This document shows positions 1-6,601 of a stretch of DNA of 19,823 bases, one piece after another. Made by a program: the position numbers and the translations under genes. Location: assembly GCA_003242275.1 (NCBI GenBank), contig QGUX01000023.1, positions 1-19,823 on the forward strand, read 5' to 3'. A model generated the notes under the pieces. The model had not been told where the DNA came from and searched no databases. It saw nothing but the letters and a program-made list of their open reading frames with translations. Within the stretch, counting starts at the first letter, position 1. Each line of letters begins with the position of its first letter. Origin of the DNA: Pseudomonadota bacterium (lineage in GTDB: Bacteria; Pseudomonadota; Gammaproteobacteria; Steroidobacterales; Steroidobacteraceae).

Positions 1-350
1 GCGCCCGCATCGCCGCCGCCCGCGCCCGCGGCGAGGCCGCGCTGGCCGAGTACGAGCAGACCGTGCTGCGCGCGCTGCAGGAGGCCGAGGACGCGCTGGT
101 CACCCACGCCCGCTCGCGCGAGCGGCTGCTGCAACTCACCGAGGCGGCCCAGGCCAGCGGCACCGCCGCCCGCCTGGCCCGCCTGCGTTATGAAAACGGC
201 GTGGTCGATTTCCTGCAGGTGCTGGACGCCGAACGCAGCCTGCTGGAGGCCGAGGACAGCCTTGCCCAGGGCCAGGCCGAGGCCGCCACCAGCCTCGTCG
301 CCCTGTACAAGGCCCTGGGCGGGGGCTGGGTGGCGGCCAGCGGCGGATGA
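1..350 (+). CDS. RND-type efflux outer-membrane factor (TolC/OprM/NodT family), C-terminal fragment
   Basis: The reading frame enters from the left edge (first full codon at 3) and ends with TGA at 348-350, leaving about 115 C-terminal residues. The sequence is long amphipathic helix rich in Ala, Glu, Leu and Arg. It contains the stretch RLRYENGVVDFLQVLDAERS, followed by a Leu/Glu/Ala-rich helix and a short tail ending LYKALGGGW. This is the typical end of the second helical repeat in outer-membrane efflux proteins: 'Y..G..(D/S)(F/Y)L.VL(D/E)AER.L' then 'LV.LYKALGGGW'. Members are trimeric outer-membrane channels that work with an inner-membrane pump and a periplasmic adaptor, and those genes probably lie to the left of the window. 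A sensor kinase gene begins 23 nt downstream, so efflux and signalling genes may be linked. The N-terminal lipobox, if any, cannot be seen. Family assignment is firm; the substrate is unknown. Confidence 0.9.
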   Translation, partial: ARIAAARARGEAALAEYEQTVLRALQEAEDALVTHARSRERLLQLTEAAQASGTAARLARLRYENGVVDFLQVLDAERSLLEAEDSLAQGQAEAATSLVALYKALGGGWVAASGG

Positions 351-359
351 TCTAGACTT

Positions 360-365
360 GGAGGG
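360..365 (+). promoter_or_regulatory. Shine-Dalgarno site selecting the GTG start of the sensor kinase
   Basis: GGAGGG lies 8 nt before the GTG at 374. The in-frame ATG codons at 386 and 425 have no comparable purine-rich site at proper spacing, so the GTG is the best-supported start. The 23-nt gap to the preceding efflux gene shows no recognisable promoter. Confidence 0.55.
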
Positions 366-373
366 ATGCAGTC

Positions 374-2173
374 GTGCCACCGCGCATGCGCCGGCCGTGG
401 CCGGTCTACAACGGCGAATACGCGATGAGTGCCGTCACCTGGGTCGCCGGGCTGTGCCCCAATGCGGCGCAGTGGCGTGAGCAGCTGCTCTCGGCCACCG
501 CGCAGGCCAGCCGCCTGCTGCTGGAATCCTCCGACGCCATGTCGCAGATGCCCGAGGTGCTGCGGCTGATCGGCGAGGCGGCCGAGGTCGACCGCACCAC
601 GCTGGCGCTGGTGGACATCTGCGACGACGGCCAGCGCTGGCTGGAGATCAAGTGCCAGTGGACCGCGCCCGGCATCGCGAGCAGCCCCACCGGCGAGGGC
701 ACCATCTGGCAGCCTCGCCGCGTCGACTGCTACTGCACCGAGCTGCAGGCCGGCCGGAGCGTGTACCTCTGCGGCAATGACTGGCGCTCGGACATCAGCA
801 TCGCCAGCCAGGACGCCAAGAGCTCCATCATCGTCCCCTTCATGATCGACGGCGAGTATGGCGGCGTGGTCGGCTTCGACACCGTGCGCGCCGAGCGCCA
901 GTTCGATGCCGCGGTGGTCGCCGCGCTGGAGATCGCCGCCAGCGTGATCGGCGCGGCCCTGCAGCGCGAGCGGCTGCTGGAGACCATGCGGCGCGAGCGC
1001 GAGGCCGCGGCCGAGCAGCGCGTCTCCGAGCTCGCCCGCGCCAATGCGGTGCTGCGCGCCAACCTCGAACGCCTCGCCAGCCAGCCCACCGAGTTCTTCA
1101 CCCACCTGCTGCTCGAGACCGTGCGCCATGCCGGCGCGGATGCGGCCACCACGCTGGTGCCGCGCTACGACAGCGAGGACTGGCAGGTGGTCTGCCACGT
1201 GCAGGACGGACAGGCGACCCAGGCGCCCTTCGCCGGCACGCTGCCCGGCCGCGGCTCGCCCTTCATGGGCCAGATGGTGTCGCTGCGCGAACCACTGCAC
1301 GTGGCGCTCGACGACGGCAGCCCGCTGCCGGAGTGGCCGGAGCTGATCGCCTTCCATCGCGACGCCGGCCACCGCAGCCTGTACGTGCTGCCGCTGGTGT
1401 TCGGCGCGCGCAACATCGGCGTGGTGATCCTGGGCTTCGCCGAGCACGAGCCCGTGCGCAGCGAGCTGGCCGAGCTGCTCGTGGCGCTGGCGCAGCAGGT
1501 GACGCTGGCCATCGCGATGAAACGGCTGATGTTCTCGGCCAACCGCGCGGCGGTGCTGGCCGAGCGCAACCGCCTGGGCCGCGAGATCCACGACGGCCTC
1601 GCGCAGGCCTTCACCGGCATCCTGATGCAGCTCGGCGCGGCCGAGGAGCAGTTCGAGGGCTCCACGCTCGCGCCGGTGCTCGAGCGCATCCGCGACATCG
1701 CGCGCGAGGGACTGGCCGAGGCGCGCCGCTCGGTGCTGGCGCTGCGTCCCGACGAGCAGCCGCGTCCCGGCGGACTGGAGCTGGCGCTGCGCCAGCTCGC
1801 CGAGCGTTCCACCGTCGAGGGACGCATTTCCACTTCCTTCCACGGAGGCGGCGACACCGGCCTGCCGCCCGAGCACGAGCATGCCCTGCTGCGCATCGCG
1901 CAGGAGGCGGTGATCAACGCCGCCCGCCACGCCCGCGCCGGCAACATCGAGATCCACCTCGAGAGCCGCGAGGAGGAAGTGGTGCTGTGCGTGCGCGACG
2001 ACGGCTGCGGCATGCAGCCCCTGCCGCAGCTCTATGCGCGGCGGGGCTTCGGACTGGCCAACATGCGTGAACGCGCCGAGGCGCTCGGCGGGTTCTGGTC
2101 GCTGGAAAGCGAACCCGGCAGGGGAACCCGCGTCAGCGTGCGCATTCCGCGCGTCGCCAGGAGCGCGGCATGA
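374..2173 (+). CDS. Soluble double-GAF sensor histidine kinase (NarL/DegS class, HisKA_3)
   Basis: Predicted cytoplasmic kinase of 599 residues that would phosphorylate the response regulator encoded immediately downstream. No transmembrane segment is visible. Domains in order: GAF 1 (about 50-195), a charged coiled-coil linker (about 198-233), GAF 2 (about 235-385), a HisKA_3 dimerisation domain (about 395-460) and HATPase_c (about 500-592). The H-box reads GREIHDGLAQ with the phosphorylated His at 406. The N-box is EAVINAARHA (Asn515), the G1 box DDGCGM (Asp542/543), and the G2 region GFGLANMRERAEALGG. GAF 1 carries five cysteines (83, 94, 119, 121, 133), three of them close together, which could suit a redox or cofactor role, but this is speculation. 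Starting at ATG 425 would only remove 17 unlike-looking residues. The stop overlaps the regulator start (ATGA), so the two are coupled. The signal is unknown. Confidence 0.93.
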   Translation: MPPRMRRPWPVYNGEYAMSAVTWVAGLCPNAAQWREQLLSATAQASRLLLESSDAMSQMPEVLRLIGEAAEVDRTTLALVDICDDGQRWLEIKCQWTAPGIASSPTGEGTIWQPRRVDCYCTELQAGRSVYLCGNDWRSDISIASQDAKSSIIVPFMIDGEYGGVVGFDTVRAERQFDAAVVAALEIAASVIGAALQRERLLETMRREREAAAEQRVSELARANAVLRANLERLASQPTEFFTHLLLETVRHAGADAATTLVPRYDSEDWQVVCHVQDGQATQAPFAGTLPGRGSPFMGQMVSLREPLHVALDDGSPLPEWPELIAFHRDAGHRSLYVLPLVFGARNIGVVILGFAEHEPVRSELAELLVALAQQVTLAIAMKRLMFSANRAAVLAERNRLGREIHDGLAQAFTGILMQLGAAEEQFEGSTLAPVLERIRDIAREGLAEARRSVLALRPDEQPRPGGLELALRQLAERSTVEGRISTSFHGGGDTGLPPEHEHALLRIAQEAVINAARHARAGNIEIHLESREEEVVLCVRDDGCGMQPLPQLYARRGFGLANMRERAEALGGFWSLESEPGRGTRVSVRIPRVARSAA

Positions 2174-2835
2174 CGAACGTCAATGGCAGCAATGGTTCAC
2201 TGAACGGCTCCGCCGGCACCCGCATCCGCGTGATCCTCGCGGACGACCACCCCGTGGTGCGCGACGGGCTGGCCACCATCGTCAACCAGCAGAAGGACAT
2301 GATCGTCGTGGCCGAGGCCGCCGACGGCGACGCCGCCATCGCGCTGTACGAGGAGCATCGCCCGGACGTGATGGTGCTCGACCTGCGCATGCCGCGTCGC
2401 GACGGCGTGTCGGTGGTGGAGACCGTGCTCGAACGGCATCCGAAGGCGCGCCTGCTGATCATGACCACCTACGACGGCGACGAGGACATCTTCAAGAGCC
2501 TGAGCCGCGGCGCCAAGGGCTACCTGCTGAAGGACGCGCCGCGCCAGGAGATCCTCACCGCCATCCGCGCCGTGGCCGCCGACCAGCCCTACACCTCCGG
2601 CGCCATCGCCGCCAAGGCGCTGCAGCGCATGGCGCGCCCCAGCCTCACGCAGCGCGAGCTCGACGTGCTGCAGCAGCTGGCGCAGGGACGAAGCAACAAG
2701 GAGATCGGCCGCCGCCTGTCGATCAGCGAGGGCACGGCCAAGACGCACGTGAAGTCCATCCTCACCAAGCTCGATGCGATCAGCCGCACCGAGGCGGTGG
2801 CGGTGGCGCACAAGCGGGGACTGATCCGGCTCTGA
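2170..2835 (+). CDS. NarL/FixJ-family response regulator (REC + LuxR HTH)
   Basis: A 221-residue transcription regulator and partner of the upstream kinase. The receiver domain (about 19-137) has the acidic pair Asp25/Asp26 in LADDHPVVRDG, phosphorylatable Asp71 in VLDLRMP, the switch Thr99, and Lys121 in LLKDAP. A LuxR-type helix-turn-helix occupies about 158-220, with LTQRELDVLQQLAQGRSNKE as its first helices and SEGTAKTHVKSILTKL as the recognition part. Length and layout are standard for the family. The ATG overlaps the kinase TGA by four bases, so translation is coupled. The first 17 residues are a Ser/Asn/Gly-rich lead without known function. Likely targets are nearby genes such as the efflux system to the left, but no binding site can be identified here. 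A GC-rich hairpin follows the stop codon. Confidence 0.95.
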   Translation: MTNVNGSNGSLNGSAGTRIRVILADDHPVVRDGLATIVNQQKDMIVVAEAADGDAAIALYEEHRPDVMVLDLRMPRRDGVSVVETVLERHPKARLLIMTTYDGDEDIFKSLSRGAKGYLLKDAPRQEILTAIRAVAADQPYTSGAIAAKALQRMARPSLTQRELDVLQQLAQGRSNKEIGRRLSISEGTAKTHVKSILTKLDAISRTEAVAVAHKRGLIRL

Positions 2836-2848
2836 TGAATTGCAGGAT

Positions 2849-2868
2849 GGGGCCGGACCAGCGGCCCC
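2849..2868 (+). terminator. GC-rich hairpin after the response regulator
   Basis: GGGGCCG (2849-2855) pairs perfectly with CGGCCCC (2862-2868) across a 6-nt loop, starting 13 nt after the regulator stop. There is no T-run afterwards, so it is a weak intrinsic terminator at best; it may stall polymerase or protect the 3' end of the mRNA. Confidence 0.35.
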
Positions 2869-2889
2869 GGTTCCAGGGAGGAAAATCGA

Positions 2890-3180
2890 ATGGGTTGCCG
2901 CCGGAGCCCCGAACGGCGCACTGATCATCCTTGCCACGGCAGAGCATGCCGGGCACCTGCCGCGTCGCAGGCACCAGAGGTGGAGCTGGCCATGGCGGGT
3001 GAATTCCACGAGGGCTATCCAGTGTCCCCGCCCGGATCAGGCTGGCTGGCCGTCCGCGATGGCGACAGGTTGGCCACCGTCGAGATCGAGAAGCTGTCGC
3101 CCGGCTGCACGGCGGCGCCGGCGTGCATCAAGCTGTTCCTGCCGCGCGCCCATCGCTGGTTCACGACCAGGACCCCCTGA
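2890..3180 (+). CDS. Doubtful small ORF (96 codons), possibly a gene remnant
   Basis: This lies in the 385-nt stretch between the regulator and the TonB receptor, which otherwise holds only the hairpin at 2849-2868. AGGGAGGA at 2875-2882 is an excellent ribosome site 7 nt before the ATG. The first 34 residues are Arg/Cys/Ala-rich and look unlike protein. From an internal ATG at 2992 (preceded by GGAG at 2982-2985) the translation becomes more plausible, with GWLAVRDGDRLATVEIEKLS as its core. Codon choice (CCA, GGA, TCA, AGG, TTG) is less GC-biased than in the neighbours, which suggests decayed or foreign DNA. I recognise no family. A second frame over 2880-2960 also reads protein-like, so a frameshifted remnant is as likely as a real gene. 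Confidence 0.25.
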   Translation: MGCRRSPERRTDHPCHGRACRAPAASQAPEVELAMAGEFHEGYPVSPPGSGWLAVRDGDRLATVEIEKLSPGCTAAPACIKLFLPRAHRWFTTRTP

Positions 3181-3220
3181 ACCTCGCCACGGAAGCCCCG
3201 GGCCGCATGGAACGCCAGCA

Positions 3221-4858
3221 ATGAAGGCGCTCGCAAGGAAATGCCGGACCACACTGCCGCTGCTCCTGCTTCCGGGAGCGGCCATCGCCGCCACTGCGCA
3301 GGTGCAGCTCGAGGAAATCACGGTCACGGCGGGGCGCGTTGCCGGGCGCCTGCACGAGCTGCCGGTCAGTGCCACCGTGGTCGACGGCGCCACGCTCGAC
3401 GACACGGCCGTCACCCGCTGGGAGGACATCCCGCTGCCGGGCATCAAGGTCGGCCCGGCCGGCCTCACCGACGTGCTGTCCATCCGCGGCATGGCCTCGG
3501 GCATCGACTTCGGCTTCGAGCAGTCCGCGCCGGTGTTCATCGATGGCGTGTGGTTCGGCAGTTCGCGCGCCTCGCGCATCGGCTTCCTCGACACCGCGCA
3601 GGTGGAGATCCTCAAGGGCCCGCAGCCCACCTGGTACGGCAAGAATGCCACCGCCGGCGCCTTCGGCATCATCACGCGCAAGCCGCATGCCCGGCGCGAG
3701 GCCTGGCTGGATGCCTTCCACGAGATCGAGCACGCCGAAACGGCGCTGACCGGCGTGCTGAACCTGCCGCTCAACGAGCAGCTCGCCGTGCGCATGGCCG
3801 GCAAGTGGCGGCGCATGGACGGCTTCATGACCAACAGCGTCGACGGGCAGAAGAGTCCGCACTACCGCGACTACCTGGGCCGCGCCTCGCTGCGCTGGAC
3901 CCCTTCGCCCGGCTGGACCGTGGACGCCAAGCTCGAGTACTCCGACAACCTCACCACCGGCCGCGAGACGCAGTACGTGCGCTGCGCCGCCACCGCCTTT
4001 GCCAACCGGCGGCTGCTCAACCCGGCCTTCGAGGACTGCGAGTTCGACCTGACGCGCACTTTCCGCTACGACCCGGCGGCCTACGGCGTGGCGATGGCGC
4101 TGTTCAAGGACCCGGAGCGTCCCGGCGAGCGCATCCGCAACCAGATGCTTTCCGGCCGCGCCGCGGCGGAAGGCACGCTCGCCTCCGGCCACGTGCTGCA
4201 GGCCATCGTGGCGTACTACGACCATGACTTCCTCGCCTGGGTGAAGCAGGACCATTCCTGGAACCAGCGCCTGCTGGCCGTGTTCGACGACTCGAACCGG
4301 CTGGCCAGCCAGGAACTGCGCCTCGCATCCCCTGCCAGCGGCCGCTGGTCCTGGAACCTCGGCGCCTACCACGAGGATGTGGCGCGCTCCAACGGCCCCT
4401 TCACCCAGGTGATCCTGCCGTTGCCCCAGATGCAGGCGCGCACCACCAACTGGTACGAGGACAGCAGCGCCTGGCGCCCTGGCGGAGGACGATGGCCAGC
4501 AGCCCGCCCCCCTGCTGCCGCTGCGACCCTGGTGGAGCGCCATCCAGTCCACCAGCAGCCGGGAGCTGGCAGAAGCAGCCGCGATGGACCTGCACGGGCG
4601 GATCGGAGGCTCCTCGCCTGTCCTGGAAGGATTGCTGGCCGCCGTCGACGAAGCTGCGATGACCCTGCCTGCGGATCGCCCGCGGGTGATGGTGGCGCTG
4701 CTCGGCGGCGCGGACACCCACGTCGAGGCCTCCGGGCAGCCAGCGCTCGCAGCAACGCTGCGCGAGCGGCTTGCCCTGCACGACATCAGGCTGCTGCTGG
4801 TCGCCGCGAACACGGCCACTCCCGAAGAGGCCCCCGCCGTGGCCGGCAGCCTGCTTGA
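3221..4858 (+). pseudogene. TonB-dependent receptor, truncated; native sequence ends near 4475
   Basis: The start is the ATG at 3221. It is followed by a Sec signal peptide (KALARKCR, then LPLLLLPGAAIAATA, cleavage near residue 26) and a TonB-box-like EEITVTA (31-37). The plug domain (about 45-150) includes LSIRGMASG, APVFIDGVW, QVEILKGPQPTWYGKNATAG and IITRKP, the usual plug landmarks. Alternating beta-barrel sequence follows to about residue 417 (YEDSSAW, near 4474). Full receptors are usually 700-900 residues, so roughly half of the barrel is missing. After 4474 the same frame continues to TGA at 4856-4858, but the last 128 codons are Arg/Pro/Ala-rich nonsense because the DNA there codes in another frame. 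A truncated barrel should not work, so I call it a pseudogene. Its former substrate (siderophore, vitamin or glycan) cannot be told. Confidence 0.8.
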
Positions 4859-5111
4859 ACTGGCCGCGGCCCTCGACGCGGTCTACGTGGGACAGTCCAG
4901 GCCGGCATACCTCGGCGAGTACTCGTCCCTGGGGAAGGCCCTCAAGATCGCGACCGGGAACTTCGTCGCGGAAGAGTACGTGCTGAAACTCACGGCCGCT
5001 CCCGGCACTTTCGTACCGGGCGCCACGCTGATGCTGGACCTCGGCCTGTCCTTCCCCTTCCTGGGTTCCCAACCCAGGACGCCGTTCCCCGTCGTCGCAC
5101 ACGTGCGCTGA
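4473..5111 (+). pseudogene. C-terminal remnant of a VWA-like protein, 5' end lost
   Basis: From about 4473 coding sense shifts to another frame, which runs to TGA at 5109-5111 (about 212 residues). The first ATG is at 4584, without a good ribosome site, and protein-like sequence already begins upstream of it (ALAEDDGQQPAPLLPLRPWW). The pattern resembles the second half of a VWA domain: HGRIGGSSPVLEGLLAAVDE matches the conserved 'GGTPL..AL..A' motif, RVMVALLGGADTH the 'LLTDGADT' strand (with Gly where the metal-binding Asp is expected), and LRERLALHDIRLLLVAAN the following helix and strand. A beta-rich tail of about 45 residues (FVAEEYVLKL to FPVVAHVR) follows. The N-terminal half with the DxSxS motif is absent. 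The VWA assignment is inferred from pattern only. A gene caller may report 4584-5111 as a 175-residue hypothetical protein. Confidence 0.55.
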
Positions 5112-5155
5112 CGGGACGGCGCATCGGCTTCAGGTGTTCTTCGCCAGCGCACCCG

Positions 5156-5185
5156 ACGGGCTGTGCTTCTCCTTCACGAGCCCGT
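5156..5185. other. Hairpin in the 62-nt gap between convergent genes
   Basis: ACGGGCT (5156-5162) pairs with AGCCCGT (5179-5185), and inside it GTG (5163-5165) can pair with CAC (5175-5177), leaving one bulged G. The structure covers the stop codon of the FAD dehydrogenase gene (5174-5176). No T-run follows on either strand, so a role as bidirectional terminator is only possible, not shown. The rest of 5112-5173 holds nothing else I recognise. Confidence 0.3.
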
Positions 5186-6601
5186 GGACGCACCCTGACG
5201 GGCCGGCGGCAGCACCTTGCCCGGATTCAATATTCCCTTCGGATCCATCGCCCGCTTGATCGCGCGCATCAGCTCGATTTCCGCCTCGCTGCGCGTGAAA
5301 TGCAGGAACGGGATCTTCAGCGAACCGATGCCGTGCTCGGCCGAGATCGAGCCGCGGCGCTTCGCCACGATGCCGTAGACGGCGTTCTCGATGTCGAGCT
5401 CGGGAATGTCGTGCCCGGACATGCGCACCGACACGTGCAGGTTGCCATCGGCCACGTGGCCGAAGAACACCGCCACCAACTCCGGCCAGCGGCGCCTGAG
5501 CTCGGCATTGATCTCGTCGGCCAGCGGGCCGATCTCGCCGGTGGGCACGCTGACGTCGAAGCCGAGCTGCGGCCAGTGCGCGGTCTTCTGCCACTCGCCG
5601 GGTGAATCGCGCACGGCCCACAGCTCGGTGGCCTCGCGCTGCGACTGGGCGATGACGGCATCCTTCACCACGCCGGCCTCGATGGCCTCGCCGATCACCG
5701 ACACGTAACGCGCCTGGTCGGCGTCCGGATCGGTGCCCAGGGTCTCGATCAGCACATAGGCGCCGTATCCCTGCTCCAGCGGCGGCTTGCGCCCGAGCTT
5801 CACGGTGCCGAGCTCGTAGAAATCCGGCCACATCACCTCGAACGCGGACAGCAGCGCGCCGAAGCCGCTGCGGGCGCGCCTGAGCAGTTCCAGCACGCCG
5901 GCATAGTCGTCCACGGCGCAGATGCCGGTGCAGGCGCTCCTGGGCTTCGGGAACAGCCGCAGCACCACCGCGGTGACGATGCCCAGCGTGCCCTCGGCGC
6001 CAATGAAGAGCTGGCGCAGGTCGTAGCCGGAGTTGTTCTTGATCACCTTGCGCAGCGCGTCGATCACCGTGCCGTCGGCCAGCACCGCCTCCACGCCCAG
6101 CACCAGGTCGCGCGCCATGCCATAGCGCAGCACGCGGTTGCCGCCGGCATTGGTGGAGATGTTGCCGCCGATCTGGCAGCTGCCGCGGCCGCCGAGGTCG
6201 AGCGGGAAGAACAGTTCGGCGGCATCGGCGGCCTTCTGCACCGTCTCCATGGTCACGCCGGCCTCCACCGTGATGGTGCCGGCGGCGGTGTCCAGCTCGC
6301 GCACCGCGCGCATGCGCTCCAGCGCCACCACCACGCAGGGCCCGATGGGCACCGCGCCGCCGGCCAGGCCGGTCATGCCGCCCTGCGGCTGCACGGCGAT
6401 GCCGTGCTCGTTGCAGTAGGCGAGCACCTTCGAGACTTCAGCAGTGCTGCGCGGAAAGACCAGCGCCTGGATGCCCACGTCGGGCGGGCGGCTCACGCAG
6501 AAATCGCGGGTGTGCTTCTCGAGCAGCGTCGTGGTCGGCGCCAGCGCCACGTCGGCGCCGAGCAGGGCCTGAAGGTCGGCCAGTACCTTGTTGTCAGTCA
6601 T
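5174..6601 (-). CDS. FAD-linked D-2-hydroxyacid dehydrogenase (GlcD/D2HGDH-like)
   Basis: A 475-residue flavoenzyme of the VAO/PCMH fold. It should oxidise a D-2-hydroxyacid (D-2-hydroxyglutarate, D-lactate or glycolate type) to the 2-oxoacid and pass electrons to an acceptor. The FAD-binding half (about 45-185) has PQGGMTGLAGGAVP (72-85) and GGNISTNAGGNRVLRYG (145-161), the phosphate and isoalloxazine loops of the family. The C-terminal FAD-oxidase domain (about 220-465) has GHVADGNLHV (391-400), SAEHGIG (420-426) and NPGKVLP (459-465), where the His residues serve metal and substrate binding. There is no Fe-S domain and no GlcE/GlcF neighbour, so it is a stand-alone enzyme, closest in pattern to D-2-hydroxyglutarate dehydrogenases. 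It is the last gene of the minus-strand operon, and its ATG overlaps the DUF4175 stop (ATGA). The metabolic role has no obvious link to the rest of the operon. The exact substrate is not determinable. Confidence 0.93.
   Translation of the reverse strand: MTDNKVLADLQALLGADVALAPTTTLLEKHTRDFCVSRPPDVGIQALVFPRSTAEVSKVLAYCNEHGIAVQPQGGMTGLAGGAVPIGPCVVVALERMRAVRELDTAAGTITVEAGVTMETVQKAADAAELFFPLDLGGRGSCQIGGNISTNAGGNRVLRYGMARDLVLGVEAVLADGTVIDALRKVIKNNSGYDLRQLFIGAEGTLGIVTAVVLRLFPKPRSACTGICAVDDYAGVLELLRRARSGFGALLSAFEVMWPDFYELGTVKLGRKPPLEQGYGAYVLIETLGTDPDADQARYVSVIGEAIEAGVVKDAVIAQSQREATELWAVRDSPGEWQKTAHWPQLGFDVSVPTGEIGPLADEINAELRRRWPELVAVFFGHVADGNLHVSVRMSGHDIPELDIENAVYGIVAKRRGSISAEHGIGSLKIPFLHFTRSEAEIELMRAIKRAMDPKGILNPGKVLPPARQGASTGS

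Noticed and set aside
188..1957. Minus-strand open frame of 589 codons opposite the sensor kinase
   Set aside because: Composition is repetitive Gly/Ala/His/Arg/Gln without domains, while the plus strand has complete H, N and G boxes.
2836..3220. Riboswitch (for example cobalamin) upstream of the TonB receptor
   Set aside because: I looked for conserved boxes such as the B12 box and paired stems and did not find a convincing set.
4584..5111. A complete 175-residue gene starting at ATG 4584
   Set aside because: No ribosome site at useful distance, and protein-like sequence in the same frame continues upstream of the ATG to the junction near 4473, so a remnant is more likely.
5174..6601. Assignment as the glycolate oxidase subunit GlcD
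   Set aside because: No GlcE or GlcF gene nearby; the sequence pattern is also compatible with stand-alone D-2-hydroxyglutarate or D-lactate dehydrogenases, so no symbol is given.
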